A stretch of DNA of 64,000 bases from Bugulina stolonifera. Its lineage: Eukaryota > Bryozoa > Gymnolaemata > Cheilostomatida > Bugulidae. The DNA is taken from assembly GCA_935421135.1 (NCBI GenBank), contig OW285190.1, positions 868,001 to 932,000 on the forward strand, read 5' to 3'. Below, piece by piece: positions 15,101 to 25,469 of this stretch. The notes beneath the pieces were generated by a model. It saw only the letters and a program-made list of their open reading frames with translations, made no database searches and was not told the origin of the DNA. The translations under genes and the position numbers were made by a program. Position 1 is the first letter of the stretch. Every line of letters begins with the position of its first letter.

Positions 15101-17433
15101 GTGATGTGCTCCTGTGCTACCTGATAGCGCTGAAGCTTGCCTGTTCTTACACAGACCTATTCAGTGGCCATCAGAAGCACCATTCTAGATTTGCCCTATT
15201 TACATTAACATTGTAAATCTGCTTGACCAATTTACAAATACAACTAAATATTTATATTAAATAATTGCTCTTCAATAAATATTGCATTACTCGTGAATCA
15301 TTATGGATCTTCATTCTGTTTCAACTACTATCACTCTGTATTGTACTCACTTTATGCTTAGCCTACTTGTCACTATCAATTGACTATACTTAATTTTGTT
15401 GTTGTTCCCTACAATAGCAACTGGATATCTTCTATAACTGAAGGTGGTACACCACAATCACGATGAATAACATATTATAGTTATTTGCTTTCTGATTCGC
15501 AGAGACTCTTTGCAAAATATTGTAATTGTAGATAATATAATTCATTATCCTATTATTATCGTTATCAATTATCATTATAAGTGAATAAAAAATTAGGATA
15601 TATAATAATATAATATAAATTTATCACAATGATATGATAACATTTTAATTATTTATATTAAATTATAATAATAATTATTAGGATTGAGCTGATCTATAAT
15701 AGCCCATAGGCCTATGGCTATTACGAAATCTAAATCAAAAATCAAAATGAAAATGAAAATAAAATATTCATTTTGACTCTCATTCATAACCTATCCAAGT
15801 AAAACAACAAAGAATGGGAATCAGAAGATAATACCAAACCCCAAACCCCTTATCACTATGATTATAGTTATTAATATATTTATATTTATATTATATGAAT
15901 GATATTTAGTGATAACTTTAAATAATCTTATCTATATTAAATATTATATAAAATAATTATATTAATTATCGATAAGATTATTAAAAGTTATTAACTAAAT
16001 AGCATTTAATATCGTACTTCGGACCGTGTGTTCCTTTCTTTCTATATTTTACTTATATTAACTAAAATGAAAATCAATGCTTTTATTTTATGTACGTGTA
16101 CCAAACGTCATGTACATAAAATAATTACATTACAAAAATTAAAATAATATTATTAAATATAATTATAATTAACAATATATAAATAATATAAATATAGACT
16201 AAATTATATAATTATAATTAATATTATTATCAATAGGATAATTAATAATTAATCTTAAATTAAAATTGGGTATAAAACTATAGAATTAAGAATAATAAAA
16301 TAAAATTCAACCAAATCAAATGACACTGTGACTGGCTGTTCTGTGGTCTTCGATAGTAATGCGAGAGCAATTGAATAACAATCCAATGAGTTTTGAAAAT
16401 AGTGAGTGGAGGAATAATAACCTCAACTTACCCTTTCTCTTTCAAAGCCATGAGAAACGATGGAAGCTAAACAATGGGGAAGCTTTCAAGATTCCCTAGC
16501 AAAGAGGGTTGGCTCTAGTGCTCCTGACAGGGACTTGTCACAAGACAACGCTGTTTGCTAAAATTACCCCTATTCTGAATTTATTATTAATTGTAATTGC
16601 GGGTAGTACTACGCCCTAACTGAATAAATATTAGACTGCCTGTGTAGAACTAACGCTGAAACTAGTCATCGTTTCTCTAGACTGTACTCCAATTAAAACA
16701 ACATTGCGGGTGAATTCCAGACAGCGCTGTAGATTCCTGTTAACAATATAGCTCTAGTGCTATACGTAAACGTGAAAGAGGGGACAACTTCAAATTACTG
16801 CTCCGAACAGCAGAAAATATTACCTTTATTGCATTGAGAACTCAACATCCTAAAAACGAGGACGCTTTGTTGGAGAGCAGGCCTGCACACTGAACCAGCT
16901 GCACCGGGACACTCCTCAAATATCACTTTGCTACATATGGTATCGCCTAGCACAATGGCAGAGCACATTACCACTACATCATAGGTAGTGACCACAGAGG
17001 CCTCAAGATCAAACCCCAGTCAGGGATGAGTTATTTTCACAGATGAAGAACTGTTTTCTCGACTACTCATGCAGGGATAAATTCCATGCAAATAGCAAAA
17101 TCGAGTAAAACACCATAATAATCCACACAGCAAACATTTTGAAAGAATACCGGATGGAGAAATATTCAGTAAACGGTGGTTACCACAGTACCACCTGCGA
17201 ATGCCAGTTTTGCAGATGTGATTACAGCTTGCCCAAATTGACCTGGGTATTTCATGTTTTCAATGACATAATATTATATTACCAAAACGTATATTATCAT
17301 ACATTTTAATAGAAATTTTGACGTTTTAACTCACATATAACAAGCTATTGAAGTATAACAGGTTTACCTACCTTACTTGCTTTCTTTGCAGTGAATATGT
17401 GTGACTCATTGTATTCATGCAACTTGCGGGCAT
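3147..17433 (-). CDS. STYXL1: STYXL1-like pseudophosphatase (rhodanese + inactive DUSP domain), N-terminus missing
   Basis: Exons in transcript order: 17372-17433, 9240-9339, 8998-9137, 7967-8162, 3830-3993, 3147-3230 (TAG at 3147-3149). All junctions are GT-AG and all phases join without a break, giving about 247 residues; vertebrate STYXL1 is about 313. The first two exons carry the rhodanese N-half ([11 protein letters not shown], then [11 protein letters not shown]). The third carries [18 protein letters not shown], which precedes the phosphatase domain in STYXL1. The fourth has [15 protein letters not shown], the fifth the former catalytic loop VYSDLGYSR, and the last the C-terminal helix. 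The loop has Ser where active dual-specificity phosphatases have the catalytic Cys, so the protein should be a non-catalytic scaffold. The family is linked to stress granules and mitochondrial apoptosis signalling in mammals (family knowledge). The first coding exon, expected upstream of 17433 and ending in phase 1, was not located. The introns are full of transposons. Confidence 0.88.
3276..3498. mobile_element. GCGACTGTTCGAAAA-family copy
   Basis: Contains GTTCGAAACAGGAAGTTCC and ends CTTTGAACAGTCGCAAATG. It lies in STYXL1's last intron, 46 bp from the last exon. Confidence 0.65.
3994..4866. other. STYXL1 intron, partly unique
   Basis: A frame at 4208-4477 has no recognisable motif. The rest shows a decayed inverted pair around TGGGCCCA (4690-4800). 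Confidence 0.45.
4867..5125 (+). repeat. (TTGG)n microsatellite
   Basis: An almost perfect TTGG tetranucleotide run of about 240 bp with TTAG variants at the edges. The VGWL-type frames across it are artefacts. Confidence 0.98.
5165..6600 (-). mobile_element. LTR (family 1), interrupted by a hAT-like element and truncated by the LINE
   Basis: It starts TGTAATGG and matches 21475-22149 over its length (GAAGTGCCTATGAGTGGTGC, GAGAGTGATCCGACCTAGTA, GTCGGGCCTCT). On the minus strand it has a TATA-like box and AATAAAGACACATC in LTR order. Positions 5385-6114 are a later insertion. The 3' side lacks the CCATTACA end. Confidence 0.75.
5385..6114. mobile_element. Non-autonomous hAT-like element (TAGAGGTGG family)
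   Basis: Inverted ends TAGAGGTGG and CCACCTCTA are flanked by an exact 8-bp duplication GTTGCAAG. It has no transposase. Its body matches 2379-2968 (AGTATTCGAGACTGG, GAATCTCGTCTCGAAT). It is inserted into the family 1 LTR, so it is younger than that LTR. Confidence 0.9.
6605..7765 (-). pseudogene. Non-LTR retrotransposon (LINE) reverse transcriptase fragment
   Basis: The longest intact piece (7488-6640) has RT motifs in order: [59 protein letters not shown], the active site KYADDTIL, and [14 protein letters not shown]. Weaker matches continue upstream to about 7765 ([26 protein letters not shown]) but with stop codons. The style is that of the CR1/L2/Rex-like LINE group; the clade is inferred. 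No endonuclease is seen, so it is 5' truncated. It lies in the large STYXL1 intron and abuts an LTR fragment at about 6600. Confidence 0.88.
8304..8662. mobile_element. Foldback element, about 360 bp
   Basis: Arms of about 170 bp mirror each other about a centre near 8480 (CAGTAGAGTGCTCTAGAAA at one end and its complement at the other; AGGTAACATCAAGCAAGGAA in the middle). It lies in STYXL1 between the exons at 8162 and 8998. The frame across it is palindrome-derived. Confidence 0.85.
9590..9670 (+). mobile_element. tRNA-like sequence, probably a SINE head
   Basis: TAGCGTAGTTGGTAGAGTGC (A box) and GAGTTCGAATCCC (B box) at tRNA spacing, followed by a T-run terminator. The T-stem and acceptor pair poorly, so I do not call a functional tRNA. 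Confidence 0.55.
10310..10440 (-). mobile_element. tRNA-derived SINE head
   Basis: The minus strand reads GGCTGGTGTAGTGGTAATGTG (A-box-like) and, after a spacer, GGGTTCAAACCCGAG (B box), then AATGAGTTATTTTGC. A related copy is at 16930-17042. Confidence 0.65.
10380..10605 (+). repeat. About 60-bp tandem repeat grown from the SINE head
   Basis: Four units of CACAGTGAACAGAACGCATT then ACCACTACACCAACCCAACACC. Each copies the A-box part of the adjoining tRNA-derived head. Confidence 0.85.
10667..11275. repeat. About 305-bp sequence in two direct tandem copies
   Basis: Both copies begin TAGCCCGATAGCCTGTCAAC and share GGCATGGCTTCGGCAGGGCG and AAGCCTCGACAAAAACTTC. Boundaries are approximately 10667-10971 and 10972-11275. 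No open frame. Confidence 0.88.
11280..13970. other. STYXL1 intron, no exon seen
   Basis: Apart from the 120-bp direct repeat, this part has only short chance frames and scattered GTACATGTAC palindromes. Confidence 0.5.
12490..13090. repeat. Direct repeat of about 120 bp, 475 bp apart
   Basis: CAGCCAGTCAAACTA and AATGACATAACCTACTGCAC occur at 12490-12604 and again at 12967-13088. Sequence between is AT-rich and featureless. Confidence 0.75.
13976..14318 (+). repeat. 18-bp minisatellite
   Basis: About 18 units of GCACGCCTACAGCTACAT, with a few variants (ACGTGC, a six-base insertion near 14080). Open frames on both strands come from the 18-bp period. Confidence 0.97.
15480..16320. other. Extremely AT-rich stretch
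   Basis: About 840 bp made almost only of A and T blocks (AATAATATAAATATA-type) with no open frame, inside the large STYXL1 intron between exons ending 9339 and starting 17372. Confidence 0.8.
16930..17042 (-). mobile_element. tRNA-derived SINE head, second copy
   Basis: Minus strand GATGTAGTGGTAATGTGCTC and GGGGTTTGATCTTGAGG, ending in ATGAGTTATTTTC-like sequence shared with the copy at 10310. Confidence 0.55.
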
Positions 17434-18041
17434 CTGCAAAGATGTACATAAGTTGTGTGAGTAGTATAATTAACGCAGGGTAGACTGACAAGCTAAGCAA
17501 TACACCTGGCAATGACAGTTTGATCTTCTACTGAGTGAACTAATTTCTCCTTCTACCCAAATACCTGGTGATTAAAAGCGGCTTGAGCAGATGCCAACCT
17601 GAGCACCGGAATCAACACTACATGTAAACGTACTGAATGCTACCATGAGCCACTTGGAGCCAGCTTACATGCACATGTACATACTCTGCTTACATTGGTA
17701 AAGTTATAATGAATGTACGATGCCTACATTGACAGTTACATTAGTCTATTTAGCAAGTGGGATCGTCTTAATCCCTGTACTACTGAATGGCTATCCTTCA
17801 CGTTGAAAAGTAAGAGAAAGATAGGTGGTTAGGTTAGCGTCAACTAGTGTGGTCGTCTAGTTGATAGTAATATCCAGGCCTGCTCTGGTCAGCTATTACA
17901 CATTGGCCATTTTATTAAATATAAATATGTACGAGCAAATAGAGCTGGGCTCCAAGTGGAAGAGCTTACGTTTCTACAAAAAAAGTGTGTAGGATTTAAG
18001 CCTGGGACCTCAGGACTACAACATTGTACATAATATGGAAT

Positions 18042-18382
18042 CAGTGGTCAAAGTCTAATAAAAAAGGTGGGGGTCTCTAGGGTAGCAGACATAATCGCTT
18101 GAGGGCACGCGGAGCGCACCGGCGAGGAGGGTCGGGAGGGGCGCCTGAGTACCCTCCCGGAAATTGGAAATTCTATCAAAATTAGACACCAAAATGGTGC
18201 AAAGTCCAAGAACTTCCGATGAAAATATGGTCCAAGATCTTAAGGTAAAATATGGTCCAATTAGTATCATTAATTATGTTAATAACATACCTTACATCAT
18301 AGTAATCTGGAGGGGGTCTATCAGTCTGAGGGACCCCCTGAAATTTATGGTGGGGGACTGGGTCCCCCCAACTTTGACCACT
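18042..18382. mobile_element. MITE with CAGTGGTCAAAGT ends
   Basis: Inverted ends CAGTGGTCAAAGT and ACTTTGACCACT(A) enclose a locally GC-rich body (GGGTCGGGAGGGGCGCC) unlike the AT-rich surroundings. Confidence 0.6.
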
Positions 18383-18637
18383 ATATGGGATATTCGAAGG
18401 AGTTGCAAATCAACACCGTGTTCGTGTTCTGTGCCAATTGTTTACTATCACTGAACTTTTTGCTTTATTAGTGAGCAAGTCACTCCTAAATTTCTGTGTT
18501 GTAATTACAACCAATGTAGCTGAAAAGCAAACAAGTTGGTCAATTCCTTAGGGGCAGACCCACATAGTAATGCTCTCTAATAGTACCACCTTTGTTGGTA
18601 AAATATCGAATGAAAGTACATGTAGTTGAATGATAGC

Positions 18638-18785
18638 CAGGCTTACCAAGTCTCCCTGATTCCGCAGGAGACTCCCTGATTTTCAACTCAAATTTTGGTA
18701 CCCCACCCAAAATGGACACCCCCCCCCCCCCCACCCAAATGCTGAATCTCCCTGATTTTCATCAGTCGAACTTGGCAAGCCTGAT
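18638..18785. mobile_element. CAGGCTTACCAAGT MITE, 148 bp
   Basis: Ends CAGGCTTACCAAGT and ACTTGGCAAGCCTG surround TGATTCCGCAGGAGACT and a C-tract. The same sequence is present at 54203-54341. Confidence 0.8.
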
Positions 18786-19747
18786 GATAGCTGCTGCAAA
18801 TGTAGTGCTACAATTTCAGCTGTAAATCATACCAATCAGTAGGAGGTAGTTGGGATCACTAACACACGAGTAATGAAACGCCACGTTCAACAGGTTGTAA
18901 AGGTCCATAGGCTCTATGAGCTCCATAAACGACTTTTGTGTGCATTCCATTTCTCATGCACAATGTAAATCAGAGCTAGTAAGTAGTAACAATTGGTGCG
19001 GGTATTCTCTATCGGACTCTCATTCAGTGGCACGGGAGCACCTTGCTAACCACCACTCCCCTCTCACTTTTACTGTATACATACATATCCGCGGTAAAAT
19101 TACAGTGCACTTAATGCTTCTTAAAAAAAAATAAAAAAATATTTTATATAAATTTTTAATTTGTAAGTTTATAGATTTTTCGTATTATAGTGTGTGTTGT
19201 TATTATGATTAACTTTATTAAAACTGGAAAACAAATTTTTAAGCGGTTTAATACAAAATGTTTTGCCTAGCAACAAATAGTGGGTATTTCCAATGCGCAC
19301 CAACACCGTTACGCAGTTTCCTACAATAATAATAATAATAATACTGATTTCGATGTAAACATTAATACTTGGGAGCGGACAACTTCCCATTCGAATCAGT
19401 AATATTGTGAGATTTCAATACCCATGATACATGTCCAATATACAGTATATACAGCAACAGCAATCAATACGTCATCTAATCTTGTTGTGAATTTACAAGG
19501 TGGATGCCGCCCTACTTGCCCATGGACAGGTTATTGTCCCATTACCATTCTAGATAGGGGTAACCTAGTTTTGATTACTGTGCTGTGTGCTTATTTGTGC
19601 AGCTCATGGAACAGTAAGAACACTTATCCTGCATGCATGCGTAATGGACGACCCCCAGTCCGTTTGCTCGCTGATGTTGCGCCCTTTATTATATTATAAG
19701 ACTGATTTTTAGTATTGTCTCTATCATGTACTTATATTATAATTACA

Positions 19748-20930
19748 AGTAATGTCATTCATACATGTATATATTATCATGTCTTGAAGGACGGCTCTAT
19801 CTTGGGTCGTCCTCTTTTCTAACGAGCTGTTTATAGACATTCGGGCCAGCTGGAAGTAGTTAGACGACTTTCTTTGTTCTCTCTAACCAGCATATTCTGA
19901 AACGTAGGCCTTTTTATGCTAGGCTTACAACATTGAATAACACTTAGTATTGTGGTGAATCAGCATAGCCTGCCACGGCATGGACTATAATCTTGTGCAT
20001 ACATGCATTGACATTGTTCTCATACATTTACTCTATTGCCATGCATTGACATTATCTTACCATATACTCTTATACATGCATGGACATTACTCTACTATTA
20101 TTATAATCAACTGCTTATGCATAGTGTGCTTTGTATTGTTATCATTAATCAATCAGGTTATCGAATTTTACCATGGTGAAACTATCCTATGTATGCAATT
20201 ATATCGTATTATCCTGATTATATCTTCTAAGTCTTTTACCTGCACACTTTTTGGGGCCAATGTCTTAGAACATGGCTATATTTATATATTATCCATATCG
20301 GACTATTGTAAGCACTTTTTGTGCAAGGCCGACCCTTTTGGTGGACGACGTCGGGCGGAATTACTCCATGTTATTGCGTAAGTTCCGGCCTGATACCTTA
20401 CCGTACCAGCCCAGAGGTGTTATTAGTATAAAAGCCAGCGCATTTTCTGTATCAAATCGGTTGTTGATTGCGCTCTAATAAAGCAACATCTCCTAACTCA
20501 ACCTAGAGGCTTATACTCTTGCAGGCAGGTAGCTCCATCCATAGTCTACTTAGACCTAAGCGGCTCGAGCTCATCCTCATATTTGTTTAAGCATCTCTTT
20601 CTACACTCCCTGTGAGTGCTACATCATTGGACTTTAGCCGATCCTGGATTCCTTATGAATCTAGCATCGGGCCTAAGTCCTTAGATTACTACTACTTCTT
20701 TCTACTCTCCCTTGGAGTATGAACCTACAGACCTACGTCGACCCTGGACTCTTTAATGAGTCTCAGCCTTTGCCTACATCATTAGGCATAATTACAAGAG
20801 CTCAACTATCTGTTCACTCTTTATGTAATGTGTGGAAGTTACCTTGGTCGTCCTCTACCAACCTCCAAGCACTTCCCGTACCCATGCTACATCGGCACTC
20901 ATACGTAACACAGCTCAAAACATTGCAGTA
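19748..20930 (+). mobile_element. Probable LTR (family 2)
   Basis: The end half (20496-20930) matches the start of the window. On the plus strand TATAAAAGCC (20430) is followed by CTAATAAAGC (20475) and a U5-like part ending near CATTGCA, consistent with an LTR of about 1.18 kb. The left boundary is inferred from TAATGTCATT by analogy with family 1. Confidence 0.45.
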
Positions 20931-21124
20931 TAACAGTGTTCTACTTGATTGCATGATACAAAAAATAGTAGGCAAGTTTAAACTGGCATAATTAGCGTAA
21001 ACATATGCAATAGATTAACTAGGCAGTAAACAAGGTGAGTAATACAGGTCATTGTCAGGCAGTTTTATAAGTGTCTGCATATGTGAGTGGGTCTGAAACA
21101 CCACAATATACTAAAATGAAAACA

Positions 21125-21420
21125 ATATGCTCTGATGAGGTTCCAACTCAAGATCCTATGACTAAGTGTTAAGCACTCCACCCATGGGCACCAATAATAG
21201 AAGTTGTCCTCTCCCAAAAGAAGATAAATTGGGAGAGGACAACTTCTAATTAGGATCAATAGCTTATTAGTGCCCATGTCTCCACCACTACACTATCAGT
21301 CCACAGAAAATTAGCTATGAAAATGAGGGTACACACCTGCTGGCCGTATAAACACTAAAGTTGAGGTGGGTACACACCTTATATTCCCGTATAACCACAC
21401 TCCAAACACTGGCAAAATGT
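21125..21420 (-). mobile_element. SINE copy interrupted by a hairpin
   Basis: Same body as 36735 (ATGAGGGTACACACCTGCTG, GAGGTGGGTACACACC). The head is split by a hairpin (GAAGTTGTCCTCTCCCA and complement) at about 21199-21248. Confidence 0.6.
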
Positions 21421-21474
21421 GATGCACCCTCAGCGTCTCAGGTGTAAGAATTGCACTGCCTTAAGTTATAATAA

Positions 21475-22149
21475 TGTAATGGTTTCTGGTATTTCGTACG
21501 GTCGTCCTTGGACGACTATCGACCCAAAACTGAAGTGCCTATGAGTGGTGCTAGGCCTTCTCATTACATGAAAGATCGAGCGGTCTCAGTAGCCCAATAA
21601 CTACCAGAGACGACCCATCTGGTCCCAAGTCTGACCTTCAGACTATACGTTGAAAGAGAGTGATCCGACCTAGTAGGCGGTTCGCTAAGCGAATGACCTG
21701 ACAAAAGGAAGTGAAAGTCTCTGTATCAAGTATAGATGTGTCTTTATTGAAAGCCAAGTGAAGACTGAGACAATGAACAGTGAAACAATGCCCTTTATAT
21801 AGTATAAGGACTTCTGCCCGACGTAGTGTCGGGAAAAGACGACATAGGGTCGTCCGGAAGTTGCGCAACAACATGGCCGCCGGAAGCCCGACGGCTGACC
21901 CAAAATGGGTTGGGTTATACAAAAGTTGCTTATAATGATCCAATTCATGTACAAAATGAATATCAAGTAATTCTGAGAGGTCGGGCCTCTGTACATGGGT
22001 ATAAAAGGCACTAAAAGACTTAGTAATTATCATACAAGTATATACAACGATATAGAAGTTACACAAGGTAGAATGCAAGTAGATATATACATGTAAGCAC
22101 ACATAATAATGAGTGTCAGGTGTAGGAGACGACTGTACGTACCATTACA
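21475..22149 (-). mobile_element. Solo LTR (family 1)
   Basis: Inverted ends TGTAATGG and CCATTACA bound a 675-bp sequence flanked by ATAA on both sides (4-bp duplication). On the minus strand TATATAAAGG (near 21800) is followed by AATAAAGACACATC (near 21740), the expected U3-R order. No internal retroelement sequence adjoins it. Confidence 0.72.
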
Positions 22150-22180
22150 ATAATATACATGTATTATAATATGATATATA

Positions 22181-22845
22181 CAGTGAAACTTGCAATTCAA
22201 ACCTCACATAATTCAAAACCTTGGTTAGTTCCAACTGTTAGCCTTGGTCCTTGCTGAGCACTATATAAATGGCTTCAAATAATTCAGACTTACTATCTGT
22301 AATTCAAACCTCACGCTGCGTAAGCTCACACTACAATTGATGATAATACTATTACAGCAAGCATTAGCCACCTAAAAACAGTGTTGCTAGTAGTTAGTAG
22401 ATATTAGTAGTTACTACTGCAATATGTTTCTGCTCAAGCTAAGCTGGAAAAACCCATTGATTGCTTTACTGTCCCTTAGCTAAATGCATTTTATACTGTT
22501 GTCCTGTACATGTGATGCACAACTTGTTGTCCACCTGCAGTATATTGCAGTTTTGAGTGTACTAAACATTACATAAAGTAGGAAGCTGTCATGTTACAAT
22601 AGTAAAACTTGTCTTTCAGTTGTATTCACAGCTGAAGCAATGAAAATGTTAACATGCATACAGTACAGGCACATTCATGTCCCACAACAGCACTTCTGCA
22701 TGTACATGTATATAGCATTATTCATTTATCAAGTAGGCATCTACATGTAAGTCATTATATAAAATGAAGGGATCACATAATTCAAACTCAGCCTAACTCA
22801 AACCAATTATGTCCCCTGGAGTTGGAATTCAGCAAGTTCCACTAC
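22181..22845. mobile_element. Possible pogo/Tigger-like MITE
   Basis: Imperfect inverted ends CAGTGAAACTTGC and GCAAGTTCCACTA with TA flanks; inner repeats CAAACCTCACATAATTCAAA near both ends. No transposase frame. Confidence 0.5.
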
Positions 22846-23052
22846 TAATATTTGTAGGGAACGGACCAAAGAAAAGACGGGAAGCTAAATAGCTGTACTG
22901 CAGATGTACTATAATTGAAATGTAATGCAGCATAGCAGCAGTGCAAACTCACAAATGAGAGGTAGAACAGCCAGTGACACTAATTAACAGCGAAAGCTAT
23001 ATCAATAAACATTTTTTGTAAAGTGGTAACGGTCTGTCTTATTAAAAATGCG

Positions 23053-23215
23053 ATAAAGTGTACATGTAGTACACATAAAGTGTACATGTAGTACACATAA
23101 AGTGTACATGTAGTACACATAAAGTGTACATGTAGTACACATAGAGTGTACATGTAGTACACATAAAGTGTACATGTAGTACACATAAAGACTGTACAAT
23201 GTAGTACACATAAAA
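23053..23215 (+). repeat. 21-bp minisatellite with palindromic core
   Basis: About eight units of AAAGTGTACATGTAGTACACAT, period 21; the core TGTAC-ATGTA-GTACA is nearly self-complementary. Confidence 0.95.
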
Positions 23216-23870
23216 TTTATTGATTGATTGAACTATAGGTTCACTGTAATATCTATTTGAGATATTACAGGCATGAAATGGCAATTTATTTAGTTTGGTT
23301 TGATTGTTCACTATCCCATCACAGTATTAGGTACATATGCGTAGTAGTTACATCCATGCACTACTTTACTTATATGTGTTTCAGCTAGCTCTCCTTGTCA
23401 GGATGCAAGAACTTGTTGTGCTACTGCTTGGTAAATGTATTAGGTGTATAGTTTGTCCCTAATGTTTTGTCTGATATTATGCACCGCTTTGCATTGTGTC
23501 TAATGCCTTATTGTGCCATTTTAGTTTTACTGGTCAACAGTCAATATGAGTTTGTTGTTGTGTTGAACCATTGATTTTCTATGTTGGGTATATTTAGTGA
23601 GTTATCATCATATTCACAGCATTTTTGCCACAATATCAGAGTGAGGTCATCAGAATTTGTGTGATTAACAGCAAGACGATTCTAATTCTAAGGTAGTTTT
23701 TTGTTTGGTGCACTGGTGGCTGAGTTCAACTGTTATTCTAGACTGCATTGACATTGTAGTTTAAACTTCTTTGCTTTTATCATGGACAACTTCATAACTG
23801 GGGAGTCAGTCGGTTTGAACAAAAGGATCCAGAGCCAACAATTCAACTCAAACATATTATGTATATCAGA

Positions 23871-24780
23871 GTTGTATGCCGAGAGTACATGTAAGTGTAA
23901 TACATGGCACACTATGCTGCCGAGAGTACATGTACGTGTAATACATGGCACACTATGCTGCCGAGAGTACATGTACGTGTAATACATGGCACACTATGCT
24001 GCCGAGAGTACATGTACGTGTAATACATGGCACACTATGCTGCCGAGAGTACATGTACGTGTAATACATGGCACACTATGCTGCCGAGAGTACATGTACG
24101 TGTAATAAATGGCACACTATGCTGCCGAGAGTACATGTACGTGTAATACATGGCACACTATGCTGCCGAGAGTACATGTACGTGTAATACATGGCACACT
24201 ATGCTGCCGAGAGTACATGTACGTGTAATACATGGCACACTATGCTGCCGAGAGTACATGTACGTGTAATACATGGCACACTATGCTGCCGAGAGTACAT
24301 GTACGTGTAATACATGGCACACTATGCTGCCGAGAGTACATGTACGTGTAATACATGGCACACTATGCTGCCGAGAGTACATGTACGTGTAATACATGGC
24401 ACACTATGCTGCCGAGAGTACATGTACGTGTAATACATGGCACACTATGCTGCCGAGAGTACATGTACGTGTAATACATGGCACACTATGCTGCCGAGAG
24501 TACATGTACGTGTAATACATGGCACACTATGCTGCCGAGAGTACATGTACGTGTAATACATGGCACACTATGCTGCCGAGAGTACATGTACGTGTAATAC
24601 ATGGCACACTATGCTGCCGAGAGTACATGTACGTGTAATACATGGCACACTATGCTGCCGAGAGTACATGTACGTGTAATACATGGCACACTATGCTGCC
24701 GAGAGTACATGTACGTGTAATACATGGCACACTATGCTGCCGAGAGTACATGTACGTGTAATACATGGCACACTATGCTG
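23871..24780 (+). repeat. 41-bp satellite-like array, about 22 copies
   Basis: Near-identical units GCCGAGAGTACATGTACGTG then TAATACATGGCACACTATGCT. Almost all copies are identical; the first unit and one near 24106 carry single changes. Confidence 0.98.
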
Positions 24781-25469
24781 TATAAGTTTAGTTTACATAC
24801 ATGCATACCATTACTCATACAGTGTGCAACATTGTACTTTTATTTCATGAAGACAGAGTAGAACTGTCTACTGCTTATGTAGCGTTATAATTATGTCAAC
24901 AGTGCAGCCATACAGCAACACTGTGTTGGTACCACACTAGTACACAGCAAGAGCACATAGTTTTTATTATAATACTGCATTATTACATGTAAATACATGT
25001 ATATTGTGATATAATGTACATAATACAGTACAGCAGTTATATGAGCATTACACATTAGTATAATATGAAAAGATAAAATTGTATAATTATTATAGCACTA
25101 TATTACATGTATTATGATGGCACAGTTTATAGTAGGGTAATGTACTTGATAATAATATGCAATACTGTGACAATGTCTGTGACTACTGTGACAAAGCACA
25201 GAAGCACAGAAAGGCAGTGTTTGTACTATGTGACTGAATGTTACATTGCATACACAAATGGATGTAGCACTTGGCTAAGAGTTACATTACATGTACATGC
25301 ATGAGCCATTACTTAATAATTAACATTTGTGAGTTGTTATCACATTGTCAAAAGTATGAAGAAGGTGCACGAAACTAAGTATTACTGTGTATTATTAGTG
25401 TATAGTATTATACTGTGCTAATATCTCCATTAGTCCATCAGTATGTATGACAGAATGAACAAGTAGTCT
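24781..25469. other. No gene recognised; 3' side of the eight-cysteine gene
   Basis: AT-rich, likely holding that gene's 3' UTR; no clear AATAAA on the minus strand near the stop. Confidence 0.45.

Larger units (their letters stand above)
14345..17371. other. STYXL1 intron, no exon seen except repeats
   Basis: Includes the AT-rich block and one SINE head; otherwise nothing supported. Confidence 0.5.
17434..19747. other. Upstream of the first recognised STYXL1 exon
   Basis: The missing N-terminal exon of STYXL1 should lie here or further up to about 25400. Two MITEs are present; no convincing exon ending in phase 1 was found. Confidence 0.5.

Noticed and set aside
23871..24780. Regular 41-bp array resembling a CRISPR array
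   Set aside because: Units are directly adjacent with no variable spacers, the genome is eukaryotic, and no cas genes are present. It is a minisatellite.
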